64,000 bases of DNA from Acinetobacter haemolyticus (GTDB lineage: Bacteria > Pseudomonadota > Gammaproteobacteria > Pseudomonadales > Moraxellaceae), in assembly GCF_900406815.1 (NCBI RefSeq), contig NZ_OVCN01000004.1:62001-126000 (forward strand), read 5' to 3'. The translations under genes were made by a program, and so were the position numbers. A model generated the notes under the pieces. It made no database searches and was not told where the DNA came from. It was given only the letters and a program-made list of their open reading frames with translations. Below are positions 37,114 through 45,875 of this stretch, piece by piece. The stretch's first letter is position 1. Each line of letters starts with the position of its first letter.

Positions 37114-37216
37114 CGTGACAGGCGACATGGATGTCGCCATGTTCGACTGCGGTTACAAGGATGTACCGTCAGTCGAACAAAAGATTTTTGTTACTTTTGA
37201 TCTTTCAAAAGTAAGA
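37114..37216. repeat. Structured intergenic repeat, copy R2
   Basis: Same three hairpins as R1. GGCGACATGGATGTCGCC is identical (37121-37138). The second stem is TGTTCGACTG (37140-37149) with CAGTCGAACA (37170-37179): both arms differ from R1, yet still pair. Its loop UUACAAGGAUGU (37153-37164) matches the CsrA SELEX consensus at 11 of 12 positions. TTACTTTTGA/TCAAAAGTAA (37191-37214) closes the repeat. Confidence 0.8.
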
Positions 37217-37273
37217 TATATCACCAAGGTAGAGACTTAAAAAAACAGATAAAGAATCCTTAATTGAAGAATA

Positions 37274-37972
37274 TTAAATCGCGACCAACTCTCGAATCCC
37301 TTTCTCAGGCATATCGCCCCCCTGTCCTTGTGCAATCACCTGACCACGTGCCATCACGGTATAATTATCTGCAAGCTCTTCAGCAAAATCATAGAACTGC
37401 TCAACCAGCACAATTGCCATCTCACCCTGATCTGCCAATTTACGAATTACTCGGCCAATATCTTTAATAATCGAAGGCTGAATCCCCTCAGTCGGTTCAT
37501 CCAAAATCAAGACACTAGGCTCAGAAGCCAACGCTCTAGCAATCGCAAGCTGCTGCTGCTGACCACCAGATAGGTCTCCACCACGGCGATGTTTCATTTC
37601 ATCGAGTACAGGGAAAATTTCATAAAGATGACTCGGGACTTTTCGTGTTTTTGCACCCGAAAATTTTGCCATCCCAATTAAAATATTTTCTTCCACTGTC
37701 AAAGTCGAAAATATATCTCGTCCTTGTGGCACATAAGCCAAGCCTGCACGTACTCGTTGCTCAGGTGACATCTTGGCGATATCTTTTCCATCTAATAAAA
37801 TCTGTCCTGATTTAATCGGCAAAATCCCCATTAAGCATTTGAGCAAAGTGGTTTTCCCGACGCCATTCCTTCCTAAAATAACACTGCATTCTCCTTCAGG
37901 CGCTTGAAAAGACACGTCACGCAGAATATGACTGCCACCATAAAACTGGTTAATTTGTTTCACTTCTAACAT
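37274..37972 (-). CDS. urtE: Urea ABC transporter ATP-binding subunit UrtE
   Basis: A 232-residue LivF-type ATPase of the branched-chain/urea ABC family. Walker A GRNGVGKTTLLK near 35, ABC signature LSGGQQQQLAIARAL near 133, and Walker B VLILDEPTEGIQP near 153. The last gene of the urtABCDE operon; it starts nine bases after the urtD stop. In the complex it pairs with UrtD to power urea import. Confidence 0.94.
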   Translation of the reverse strand: MLEVKQINQFYGGSHILRDVSFQAPEGECSVILGRNGVGKTTLLKCLMGILPIKSGQILLDGKDIAKMSPEQRVRAGLAYVPQGRDIFSTLTVEENILIGMAKFSGAKTRKVPSHLYEIFPVLDEMKHRRGGDLSGGQQQQLAIARALASEPSVLILDEPTEGIQPSIIKDIGRVIRKLADQGEMAIVLVEQFYDFAEELADNYTVMARGQVIAQGQGGDMPEKGIRELVAI

Positions 37973-37981
37973 GGCAGTCTC

Positions 37982-38809
37982 CTAGCGTCCTAAATATTTT
38001 TCAATCACATCTTCATTGGCTTGTACCTCTGCCAATGTGCCCTCTGCTAAGATTGCACCTTGCGCTAAGACCGTAACTTTCTCACTGATGGTGTCAATAA
38101 AGCTCATATCATGTTCAACCACAACTAACGTGTGATTCTTTTTAAGTTCTAAACATAGTTCGGCTGTTCGTTCAGTTTCTGCATCCGTCATCCCTGCCAC
38201 AGGCTCATCCAATAAAATCAGTTTCGGTCGCTGCATCAATAACATACCGATTTCTAACCATTGCTTCTGACCATGGGACAATAACCCTGCGGGCTTTTGT
38301 ACAAATTCCTTTAAACGAATTTGCTCCAAACTTTCATCTAGTGCCAACTGCGCTTCTGGATCAAGTCGGCTAAACAAGCTTTTTTTCACTCGCTTATCTC
38401 GTGGCGCAGCCAGCAATAAGTTTTCCATCACGGTGAAATTTTCAAACACAGTGGGTTTTTGAAATTTCCGTCCAATGCCCACTTCAGCAATTTGCTCGGT
38501 GCTCATTTTGGCAAGATCGTAATTTTGCCCAAAAAAAGCTGTGCCTGTGGTTGGACGGGTTTTGCCTGTAATCACATCCATCAACGTGGTTTTACCTGCA
38601 CCATTTGGCCCGATAATGCAACGCAACTCACCCTCTGCGATATACAGCGATAAATCATTTAAGGCACGAAATGAATCAAACCACACACTGACTTTTTCCA
38701 GATATAAGGCAATACCATGACTAAAGTCTGCACCTTGTGTTTTGGCGCGTCCGTAACCCTCACCCAGTTGACCACCATGTTGAGCTGAGTTGTTGTGTAA
38801 ATCACTCAT
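37982..38809 (-). CDS. urtD: Urea ABC transporter ATP-binding subunit UrtD
   Basis: A 275-residue LivG-type ATPase. Walker A GPNGAGKTTLMD near 68, signature LLSHGQKQWLEIGMLL near 168 (the SHGQKQW form is diagnostic of UrtD) and Walker B LILLDEPVAGM near 190. About 35 N-terminal residues precede the usual start of the ATPase domain. It directly abuts urtC. Confidence 0.94.
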   Translation of the reverse strand: MSDLHNNSAQHGGQLGEGYGRAKTQGADFSHGIALYLEKVSVWFDSFRALNDLSLYIAEGELRCIIGPNGAGKTTLMDVITGKTRPTTGTAFFGQNYDLAKMSTEQIAEVGIGRKFQKPTVFENFTVMENLLLAAPRDKRVKKSLFSRLDPEAQLALDESLEQIRLKEFVQKPAGLLSHGQKQWLEIGMLLMQRPKLILLDEPVAGMTDAETERTAELCLELKKNHTLVVVEHDMSFIDTISEKVTVLAQGAILAEGTLAEVQANEDVIEKYLGR

Positions 38810-39880
38810 TTAATTACGCTCCTTTTTAAAGCGGTCAAACAAACCAATTACACCTTTAGGAAGGAATAAAGTCACCACAATAAATAATGCGCCCAATATC
38901 AGCAGCCATGCTTCAGGTGCAGCTACCGTGAAATAGGTTTTAGCGGCATTGATCAGTCCTGCACCTAAAATTGGGCCAATTAAGGTACCACGCCCACCCG
39001 CAGCAACCCACACCGCCATTTCAATTGAGTTGACAGGATTCATTTCACTCGGATTGATGATGCCGACTTGCGGTACATAGAGCGCACCTGCAATCCCTGC
39101 GATCACAGCCGAAAGCACCCACGCTGACAGTTTGTACCACAGCGTGCGATAACCTAAATATTGCAAACGGTTTTCACTGTCACGTATTGCACCAAGTACA
39201 CGACCATAAGGACGGTTCATCAATTGACGTAATCCAATAAAGCACAGCATCAATACCAAAGCAGTTACAAAACATAAGGTGGCACGCATCGGTGCAGAGG
39301 TAATATCAAAACCCAATAAGGTTTTAAAACCAGTGAAACCATTGTTTCCGCCAAAGCCTGTTTCGTTACGGAAGAACAAGAGTGCTGCGGCAAACACCAT
39401 TGCCTGAGTAATAATCGAGAAATACACGCCTTTGATTTTGGAGCGAAATGCAAAGAAACCAAAAATAAAGGCCACAATGCCAGGAACTAAAATCACCAGT
39501 GCCATTGCCCAGAGAATATGCTCTGTTCCTGTCCAATACCACGGCAACTCTGTCCAGCTGAGAAAACGCATAAAATCGGGTAAGCCATCGCCTGCAGATT
39601 GGCGCATCAAATACATACCGAAAGCATAACCACCCAGCGCAAAGTACAAACCATGCCCTAAGCTGAGAATCCCTGCATAGCCCCAGACCAAATCCAATGC
39701 CAATGCCACTAAAGCGAGGCACATAATTTTGCCAATCAAAGTGATCCAATATGCAGATAAGTAAAATGCTGAATCCGAAGGCAGTAAATGTAGCCATGGT
39801 AAAATCATCATCACCGTAAAACACACGGCGATGGCAATACCGCTATAGGGTTTATCTGCAAATAAAGAAATGATTTTCAT
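38810..39880 (-). CDS. urtC: Urea ABC transporter permease UrtC
   Basis: A 356-residue LivM-type permease with about ten membrane helices. Diagnostic segments are LALDLVWGYAGILSLGHGLYFALGG (cut here to the LSLGHGLYFALGG core) near 60-80 and VWVAAGGRGTLIGPILGAG near 290. ATG 39880 has GGAG eight bases upstream and comes four bases after the urtB stop; an earlier reading from 39913 would overlap urtB. Confidence 0.94.
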   Translation of the reverse strand: MKIISLFADKPYSGIAIAVCFTVMMILPWLHLLPSDSAFYLSAYWITLIGKIMCLALVALALDLVWGYAGILSLGHGLYFALGGYAFGMYLMRQSAGDGLPDFMRFLSWTELPWYWTGTEHILWAMALVILVPGIVAFIFGFFAFRSKIKGVYFSIITQAMVFAAALLFFRNETGFGGNNGFTGFKTLLGFDITSAPMRATLCFVTALVLMLCFIGLRQLMNRPYGRVLGAIRDSENRLQYLGYRTLWYKLSAWVLSAVIAGIAGALYVPQVGIINPSEMNPVNSIEMAVWVAAGGRGTLIGPILGAGLINAAKTYFTVAAPEAWLLILGALFIVVTLFLPKGVIGLFDRFKKERN

Positions 39881-39884
39881 TGGC

Positions 39885-41519
39885 TTACTCCACAAAACGA
39901 CCTTTGATGGCAAACAAACCTTGTGGACGTTTTTGGATAAACAAAATCACAAGTACCAGTAGAATAATTTTTGCCAATACAGCACCCATGCCGATTTCCA
40001 ACACCGTGCCACTGATGCCTAAACCCAGTGCTGCCAAAACTGCGCCCCACACTTGTCCCACACCACCGACAACCACCACGAGGAAAGCATCAATAATGTA
40101 GTTTTGTCCGAGATCAGGACCGACATTGCCCACTTGTGCCAACGCACAACCTGCCAAGCCAGCCAAACCAGACCCCAGTCCAAATGCCATCATGTCAATC
40201 CGCGCTGAGCGAATACCGACTGCACGCGCCATCTGACGGTTTTGTGTGACGGCACGAACGAATAATCCGAAACGGGTTTTATTGAGCAAGAAAACCAACA
40301 ACAGTAAAACTGCAATGGTGAATGCAATAATCGCAATGCGGTTATAAGGCAACATTAAACTCGGTGTGACGGCAATACCACCACTGAGCCATGAGACATT
40401 GGACACTTCGACATTTTGCGCACCAAAAACCATACGTACCAATTGCATCAAAATCAGACTGACACCAAAGGTCGCTAATAAGGTCTCAAGCTGACGACCA
40501 TATAAAGGGCGGATCACCGTGCGTTCAATCAACATGCCGATCAGTGCACTGACGAGGAATGCAGCAGGAATCGCAGCCAGTAAATACCAATCGATCAATC
40601 CAACAAAATGGGTTTTGAAAAAGCTTTGTACAACATAAGTGGTATAGGCACCAATCATGATCAATTCGCCATGTGCCATATTAATGACACCCAGCAATCC
40701 ATAGGTAATAGCAAGACCAAGTGCTGCAAGCAATAAAATACTGGCGGTGCTTAAACCTGAAAATACATGTCCAGACCATTCACTGGCTTGTATTCTGGTT
40801 TTAATTTTATTCTTGGCATCCAACAAAGCCGTTTGTAATTCTTGGTTGGCAATCGGCTGTTCTAAGGTTTGCTCAATCATTGCCAATACATCAGGACGAT
40901 TCGACTCAGCGAGAACATTGACCGCCGCAACTTTTCCAAATACATCGGCATCTTTAAACTCTAAGCGTGCTTTAAGTTGTGCTAAACGTGCTTTGACTTT
41001 GTTGTTGCTCTCGTTGAGATAGAGTTGCTTGACCATTGCGACATCGATTTCAGCCAAGTTATTTTCCAAAATATCAACGGCTGCCAAACGCTGTGATGCA
41101 TCTTCTGAATTGAGTTTCGCTTTGGCTTGTCCGAAATTGAGCGCTTTGCGTAAGGTATTGACCAAAGTCACTTGAGATAAATCGGCAGGCCAATCTTCCA
41201 ATACCTGTTTGGCAGGATAACTGAGTAAGACCTCATCATTCTGTAAAATGTAAGTCTGTCCTGCATGATCGGTATACAACTCATTTTGGTCAATATACGC
41301 AACAAGCTGGTCTAGCTGTTCAATACTGGCTGGCCACTGATTCAGCATGGCACGACGCGTTGCAAAATCACCTTTAACGAAGGTTTGAATTGCATCTTGG
41401 GTAACCACAGCAGTTTCTACAGAAAGCGTGGTTGCTAAAGGATCTTGCTCTGCCCATGCAAGACTACAAAAAAACTGTGTCGTCACGCAGAGCAATGCTA
41501 AAACATAATGTTTTGCCAT
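39885..41519 (-). CDS. urtB: Urea ABC transporter permease UrtB
   Basis: A 544-residue LivH-type permease with a long N-terminal extension, typical of UrtB. A signal-like segment (MAKHYVLALLCVTTQFF) is followed by about 220 periplasmic residues rich in helical repeats, then the permease domain from about 250 (GLAITYGLLGVINMAHGEL). ATG 41519 fits the leader; an upstream GTG at 41558 lacks support. It carries VVVVGGVGQVWGAVL near the C-terminus, as expected for the family. Confidence 0.93.
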   Translation of the reverse strand: MAKHYVLALLCVTTQFFCSLAWAEQDPLATTLSVETAVVTQDAIQTFVKGDFATRRAMLNQWPASIEQLDQLVAYIDQNELYTDHAGQTYILQNDEVLLSYPAKQVLEDWPADLSQVTLVNTLRKALNFGQAKAKLNSEDASQRLAAVDILENNLAEIDVAMVKQLYLNESNNKVKARLAQLKARLEFKDADVFGKVAAVNVLAESNRPDVLAMIEQTLEQPIANQELQTALLDAKNKIKTRIQASEWSGHVFSGLSTASILLLAALGLAITYGLLGVINMAHGELIMIGAYTTYVVQSFFKTHFVGLIDWYLLAAIPAAFLVSALIGMLIERTVIRPLYGRQLETLLATFGVSLILMQLVRMVFGAQNVEVSNVSWLSGGIAVTPSLMLPYNRIAIIAFTIAVLLLLVFLLNKTRFGLFVRAVTQNRQMARAVGIRSARIDMMAFGLGSGLAGLAGCALAQVGNVGPDLGQNYIIDAFLVVVVGGVGQVWGAVLAALGLGISGTVLEIGMGAVLAKIILLVLVILFIQKRPQGLFAIKGRFVE

Positions 41520-41611
41520 ACGACTCGCCCTTATGGATCGTAGATTTTTACGAAGCACCGAAAAAGAAAATGAAGAAACCTGCCATCGAAATAACAGGTT
41601 TTAGAACAAGC

Positions 41612-42889
41612 TTATTTTGGGATATAAGGACTCCAAGGCTCTGCCTTGATGGTTTCTGGTGTTTTATAAACCACGTCAAATTGTCCATCTGCACGAATTT
41701 GCCCGATCATCACAGGTTTGTGTAAATGATGATTGCTTTCGTCCATTTTTAAGGTATAACCCGAAGGTGCTGCAAAGGTCTGTCCTGCCATTGCTTCGCG
41801 GACTTTATCGACATCCGTAGTCCCCGCTTTTTCAACCGCTTGCTTCCACATATTGATCCCAACATAGGTTGCTTCCATCGGATCGTTGGTCACGACTTTA
41901 TCGGCATTTGGAAGTTTGTATTCCACCGCGAATTGTTTGAATTTATTGACAAACTCAGTATTTTTTGGATTTTTGACTGACATGAAATAATTCCATGCTG
42001 CCAAATGCCCCACCAACGGTTTGGTATCAATACCGCGTAACTCTTCCTCACCCACTGAAAATGCCATGACAGGAATATCAGCGGCTTTAACCCCTTGGTT
42101 GCCGAGTTCACGATAAAATGGCACGTTTGAATCGCCATTGATGGTCGAAATCACTGCGGTTTTTTTACCTGCAGAAAACTTTTTAATATTGGAAACAATG
42201 GTCTGATAATTACTATGACCAAAGGGTGTGTACTCTTCCATAATGTCTGCGTCGGCAATACCTTTGGACTTCAGGAATGCCCGTAAAATTTTGTTGGTCG
42301 TTCGTGGATAAACATAGTCTGTGCCAAGTAAGACAAAACGTTCAGCCTTGCCCCCTTCATCACTCATTAAATATTCAACCGCAGGAATCGCTTGCTGGTT
42401 TGGCGCTGCGCCAGTATAGAAAATATTCTTAGATTGTTCCTGACCTTCATACTGCACTGGGTAGAACATTAAACCGTTTAATTCTTCTACGACAGGAAGA
42501 ACCGATTTGCGGGATACCGACGTCCAACTTCCAAAAATCACGGCGACTTTATCTTGAGTGATTAACTGACGCGCTCGCTCAGCAAATAACGGCCAATCTG
42601 ATGCAGGATCCACCACCACAGGTTCTAATTTTTTACCTAAAACCCCACCGTTGGCATTGATTTCATTAATAGTCATCAAAGCAGTGTCTTTGAGTGAAGT
42701 TTCAGAAATCGCCATCGTTCCCGAAAGTGAATGCAAAATTCCGACTTTAATGGTTTCACCACTCTCTGGCGCCTTTTTTGTTTCTGTCGTGCTTTGTTCT
42801 GTTTTTTCGGCTGGCTTTGAACAACCGACCAGCCCTGCCCCCATCATGGCAGCCATAAGTACTGATATTGGCATCATTTTATTGTGCAT
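41612..42889 (-). CDS. urtA: Urea ABC transporter substrate-binding protein UrtA
   Basis: A 425-residue periplasmic binding protein of the Leu/Ile/Val-type fold (peripla_BP_5). The N-terminus ends in a lipobox (GAGLVGCSKP), so it is probably a lipoprotein anchored in the inner membrane. Binding-domain motifs include VGILHSLSGTMAISE and IFGSWTSVSRKSVLPV. ATG 42889 has a GGAG SD eight bases upstream. It is the first gene of urtABCDE; urease genes are not in the window. Likely nitrogen-controlled. Confidence 0.94.
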   Translation of the reverse strand: MHNKMMPISVLMAAMMGAGLVGCSKPAEKTEQSTTETKKAPESGETIKVGILHSLSGTMAISETSLKDTALMTINEINANGGVLGKKLEPVVVDPASDWPLFAERARQLITQDKVAVIFGSWTSVSRKSVLPVVEELNGLMFYPVQYEGQEQSKNIFYTGAAPNQQAIPAVEYLMSDEGGKAERFVLLGTDYVYPRTTNKILRAFLKSKGIADADIMEEYTPFGHSNYQTIVSNIKKFSAGKKTAVISTINGDSNVPFYRELGNQGVKAADIPVMAFSVGEEELRGIDTKPLVGHLAAWNYFMSVKNPKNTEFVNKFKQFAVEYKLPNADKVVTNDPMEATYVGINMWKQAVEKAGTTDVDKVREAMAGQTFAAPSGYTLKMDESNHHLHKPVMIGQIRADGQFDVVYKTPETIKAEPWSPYIPK

Positions 42890-42934
42890 CTTTGTTCTCC
42901 ACAGTTTGATCTTATGATTCGACTGAATGGAGTT

Positions 42935-42951
42935 ATTCAATTTTTATGCCA
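42935..42951 (-). promoter_or_regulatory. Sigma-54-like promoter upstream of urtA
   Basis: On the minus strand TGGCAT-N5-TTGAAT (42951-42935) resembles the -24/-12 sigma-54 element TGGCAC-N5-TTGCA, with GA in place of GC at -12. Nitrogen control of urea uptake makes this plausible, but the mismatch leaves it uncertain. Confidence 0.35.
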
Positions 42952-43011
42952 ATAATTTAAGATATTGTTTTATATGTATTTTAAACACAACCATTTGATA
43001 AAAATTCTATC

Positions 43012-43033
43012 TTGTATACAACGTTGCATACAA
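43012..43033. promoter_or_regulatory. Tandem TTGTATACAA-type sites upstream of urtA
   Basis: TTGTATACAA (43012-43021) and TTGCATACAA (43024-43033) are two copies 12 bp apart. The first is a perfect palindrome of the type bound by GntR-family regulators. Confidence 0.45.
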
Positions 43034-43076
43034 AAAATACGCATTGAACTAAAATGATGCATTTTTGATCTTAATG

Positions 43077-43105
43077 AAAAAAGCCAAGCGGACGCTTGGC
43101 TTTTT
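43077..43105 (-). terminator. Terminator of yqiA-parE
   Basis: AAGCCAAGCG-GA-CGCTTGGCTT with A-rich and T-rich flanks, 20 nt after the parE stop. On the plus side it also ends in TTTTT. Confidence 0.8.
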
Positions 43106-43124
43106 CAGTTGAATTGAGCAAAAT

Positions 43125-45008
43125 TTAAACCGCAATATCTGCCAAATTACCTTTTTGTTCTAACCAATGCTTACGATCCGCAGCTCGTTTCTTCGCAAGT
43201 AATTTATCTAATAAACCTGCGGTTAAATGTGCATCATCCAAGTCCAGCTGTACCAAACGGCGTGTATTCGGATCCATGGTGGTTTCACGCAATTGGCTGG
43301 CGTTCATCTCACCCAAACCCTTAAATCGGGTGATTTGTGGATTTTTATTGCCTTTAATATTTTTTAGAATTGCTTCTAATTCATCATCATCCAAGGCATA
43401 GTGCACGTCCTTTCCAATATCAATTCGATATAACGGCGGCATGGCAACATATAAGTGGCCTTCTTCCACCAAAGTCGGAAAATGTTTCACAAACAAAGCG
43501 CACAATAAAGTTGCAATGTGCAGTCCATCCGAATCCGCATCAGCAAGGATGCAAATTTTTCCATAGCGCAATTCAGATAGATCATCACTGCCTGGATCAA
43601 CACCTATCGCAATGGCAATATCATGTACTTCCTGAGAGGCTAAGACCTCATCCGAAGACACTTCCCATGTATTTAAAATTTTTCCGCGAATCGGCATAAT
43701 CGCTTGGAAATTCTTATCTCGTGCTTGTTTCGCACTACCGCCTGCAGAATCACCCTCGACAATAAACAGCTCACTATCTTCACGGGTTAAGCCGACACAA
43801 TCTGCTAATTTTCCTGGTAAGGCAGGACCTGCAACGATCTTCTTACGCTCTACCTTTTTTGCAGCTTTTAAACGACGACCCGCTTTGGCGATCGCCATTT
43901 CTGCAAGTTGTGTTGCGATCTCAGCATGTTGATTGAGCCATAAGGCAAATGCATCCTTGGCAATATTTAAAACAATATTCGAGGCTTCACGACTAGATAA
44001 ACGTTCTTTGGTCTGCCCAGAAAATTGTGGTTCTTGGAATTTCAATGACAGGATGAAATTCACCCCATCCCAGACATCTTCCGCAGACAGCTTCATATTG
44101 CGTGGCAATAAATTACGTAATTCACAAAACTCGCGCAACGCTTCTGTCACACCTGAGCGTAAACCATTGACATGAGTACCGCCTTGCGCGGTTGGGATTA
44201 AGTTAACGTAACTTTCCTGAATTTGTTCTCCACCTTCAACGTTCCAGCAAATCGCAAATTCACAGGCGGCGCGTTCCGCTTGTCCACTACTCACAAAAGC
44301 TGGAGCAGGCAGAATCTCACGGTCTTCGAGCTCATCCATCAAATAGTCGACTAAACCATTTTCAAACTGCCATTCAATCTTTTCATTATTGATTTTATCG
44401 TCATAAATAATTTTCAAACCTGCCGCTAAAACCGCTTTAGCTTTAAGGTTGTGTTTGAGCGCTTTTAACGCAAACTTTGGACTATCAAAATATTTTGCTT
44501 CTGGCCAGAAACGAACGGTTGTCCCTGTCGCCCGTTTCGCTACTTTGCCTTCTAAAACAGATAATGGCGCAACAGGTTCACCTTGTTCAAATGCCATCTG
44601 ATACAAGTTACCTTGGCGTTGTACCGCGACTTCAACCCGTGTAGATAAAGCATTGACCACAGAGATACCGACACCATGCAACCCACCAGAGAACTGGTAA
44701 TTGTCAGTGCTGAACTTTCCACCTGCATGGAGCTTGGTCAAAATGATTTCGATACCACTTTGACCATATTCTGGATGGATATCAACTGGCATTCCACGAC
44801 CATTGTCTTCAACTGACAATGAACCATCTTCATAAATCGTGACCGTGACTTGATTGGCATGACCTGCAAGTGCCTCATCAACGGCATTATCAATTACCTC
44901 TTGGGCCAAGTGGTTTGGACGTGAGGTGTCGGTATACATTCCGGGACGACGACGAACAGGATCTAAACCAGAAAGAACTTCAAGGGATTGTGCCGTGTAT
45001 TGTGTCAC
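43125..45008 (-). CDS. parE: DNA topoisomerase IV subunit B
   Basis: A 627-residue type IIA topoisomerase ATPase subunit that decatenates chromosomes with ParC. GHKL ATP-binding motifs are IDNAVDEALAG and ENGRG-like DNGRGMPVD; HAGGKFSTDNYQFSGG is the ATP lid; the Toprim domain has IVEGDSAGGSAKQ near 410 and DADSDGLHI near 490. The start is a GTG that overlaps the yqiA TGA by four bases (GTGA), with AGGAAG upstream. The yqiA-parE order matches E. coli. Confidence 0.97.
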   Translation of the reverse strand: MTQYTAQSLEVLSGLDPVRRRPGMYTDTSRPNHLAQEVIDNAVDEALAGHANQVTVTIYEDGSLSVEDNGRGMPVDIHPEYGQSGIEIILTKLHAGGKFSTDNYQFSGGLHGVGISVVNALSTRVEVAVQRQGNLYQMAFEQGEPVAPLSVLEGKVAKRATGTTVRFWPEAKYFDSPKFALKALKHNLKAKAVLAAGLKIIYDDKINNEKIEWQFENGLVDYLMDELEDREILPAPAFVSSGQAERAACEFAICWNVEGGEQIQESYVNLIPTAQGGTHVNGLRSGVTEALREFCELRNLLPRNMKLSAEDVWDGVNFILSLKFQEPQFSGQTKERLSSREASNIVLNIAKDAFALWLNQHAEIATQLAEMAIAKAGRRLKAAKKVERKKIVAGPALPGKLADCVGLTREDSELFIVEGDSAGGSAKQARDKNFQAIMPIRGKILNTWEVSSDEVLASQEVHDIAIAIGVDPGSDDLSELRYGKICILADADSDGLHIATLLCALFVKHFPTLVEEGHLYVAMPPLYRIDIGKDVHYALDDDELEAILKNIKGNKNPQITRFKGLGEMNASQLRETTMDPNTRRLVQLDLDDAHLTAGLLDKLLAKKRAADRKHWLEQKGNLADIAV

Positions 45009-45613
45009 TTGGTCTGACTTCCTTTTTGCAGGGCTGCCGATAAAAATTCGAGTACTAAAGGTAATTTTTCTTCAAAATCATCCATTGCATGATTACCATC
45101 AGCGTCGGTTAAAATCAATGAGGATGGATGAGCTGCACTATAATAGCGTTGTGCTTGACGATAATCCAAGACTTCATCACCTTGTTGCAACAACACCAGA
45201 ATTTTATCAGCATGCACTAAGCTGGTCTCAGCAATCGATTGTAATTGCTGCAATTGATCTATATCAAGTGTCCATGATTCAGTCACTTTGAGTGGAATCT
45301 GTTCAATTCCAAATAAATCTTGAAACAGTTGCCATGGTCGCATAGCAGGATTAATCAAAACAGCTGGACAGGCATATTGTGCGACAAGATAAGTCGCATA
45401 GAATCCCCCCAGACTACTCCCCACCACCACCACTTGATCGAGTGGTAAACTTTCTACCAGTGCCGATAGATATTGCATAACTTCTTGTGGGGTGCGGTTT
45501 AAATCTGGAAAATGCACGTGAATATGATCATAATGCGCACAATATTGATACAACTGCTGCCCTTTTATTGACCTAGGACTACTTCGAAAACCATGTAAAT
45601 AAATAATTTGCAT
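45005..45613 (-). CDS. yqiA: YqiA/YcfP-family alpha/beta esterase
   Basis: A 202-residue alpha/beta hydrolase. IYLHGFRSSPRSIKGQ at the start, nucleophile VVGSSLGGFYATYLV near 65, acid in the LLQQGDEVLDY region near 150 and His in GGNHA-like DGNHAMDDFE near 180. E. coli YqiA is a small esterase encoded directly before parE, as here. Its physiological substrate is unknown. The gene end overlaps the parE start. Confidence 0.9.
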   Translation of the reverse strand: MQIIYLHGFRSSPRSIKGQQLYQYCAHYDHIHVHFPDLNRTPQEVMQYLSALVESLPLDQVVVVGSSLGGFYATYLVAQYACPAVLINPAMRPWQLFQDLFGIEQIPLKVTESWTLDIDQLQQLQSIAETSLVHADKILVLLQQGDEVLDYRQAQRYYSAAHPSSLILTDADGNHAMDDFEEKLPLVLEFLSAALQKGSQTK

Positions 45614-45875
45614 ACGTACCTACAGCGTCATTTGCTTGACTTAAAGCCAAATAGATCACATTATCAAACACAATTGATAAATAAATAACAATATAGTTTG
45701 CAGATAAGCCCTAAATTGTCAGACACAAAAAACGATACTATGCACCGTTCATCAGTATTCTAAAAAAAATACTGTTGAAACAAGAAAAGATGCATGCGTT
45801 TGCTGTAGTTTATCTAAACAATATTAGATCAATAACTTCAAACCTTCGGTATATATCAAGGATGAGGAAATCAAT

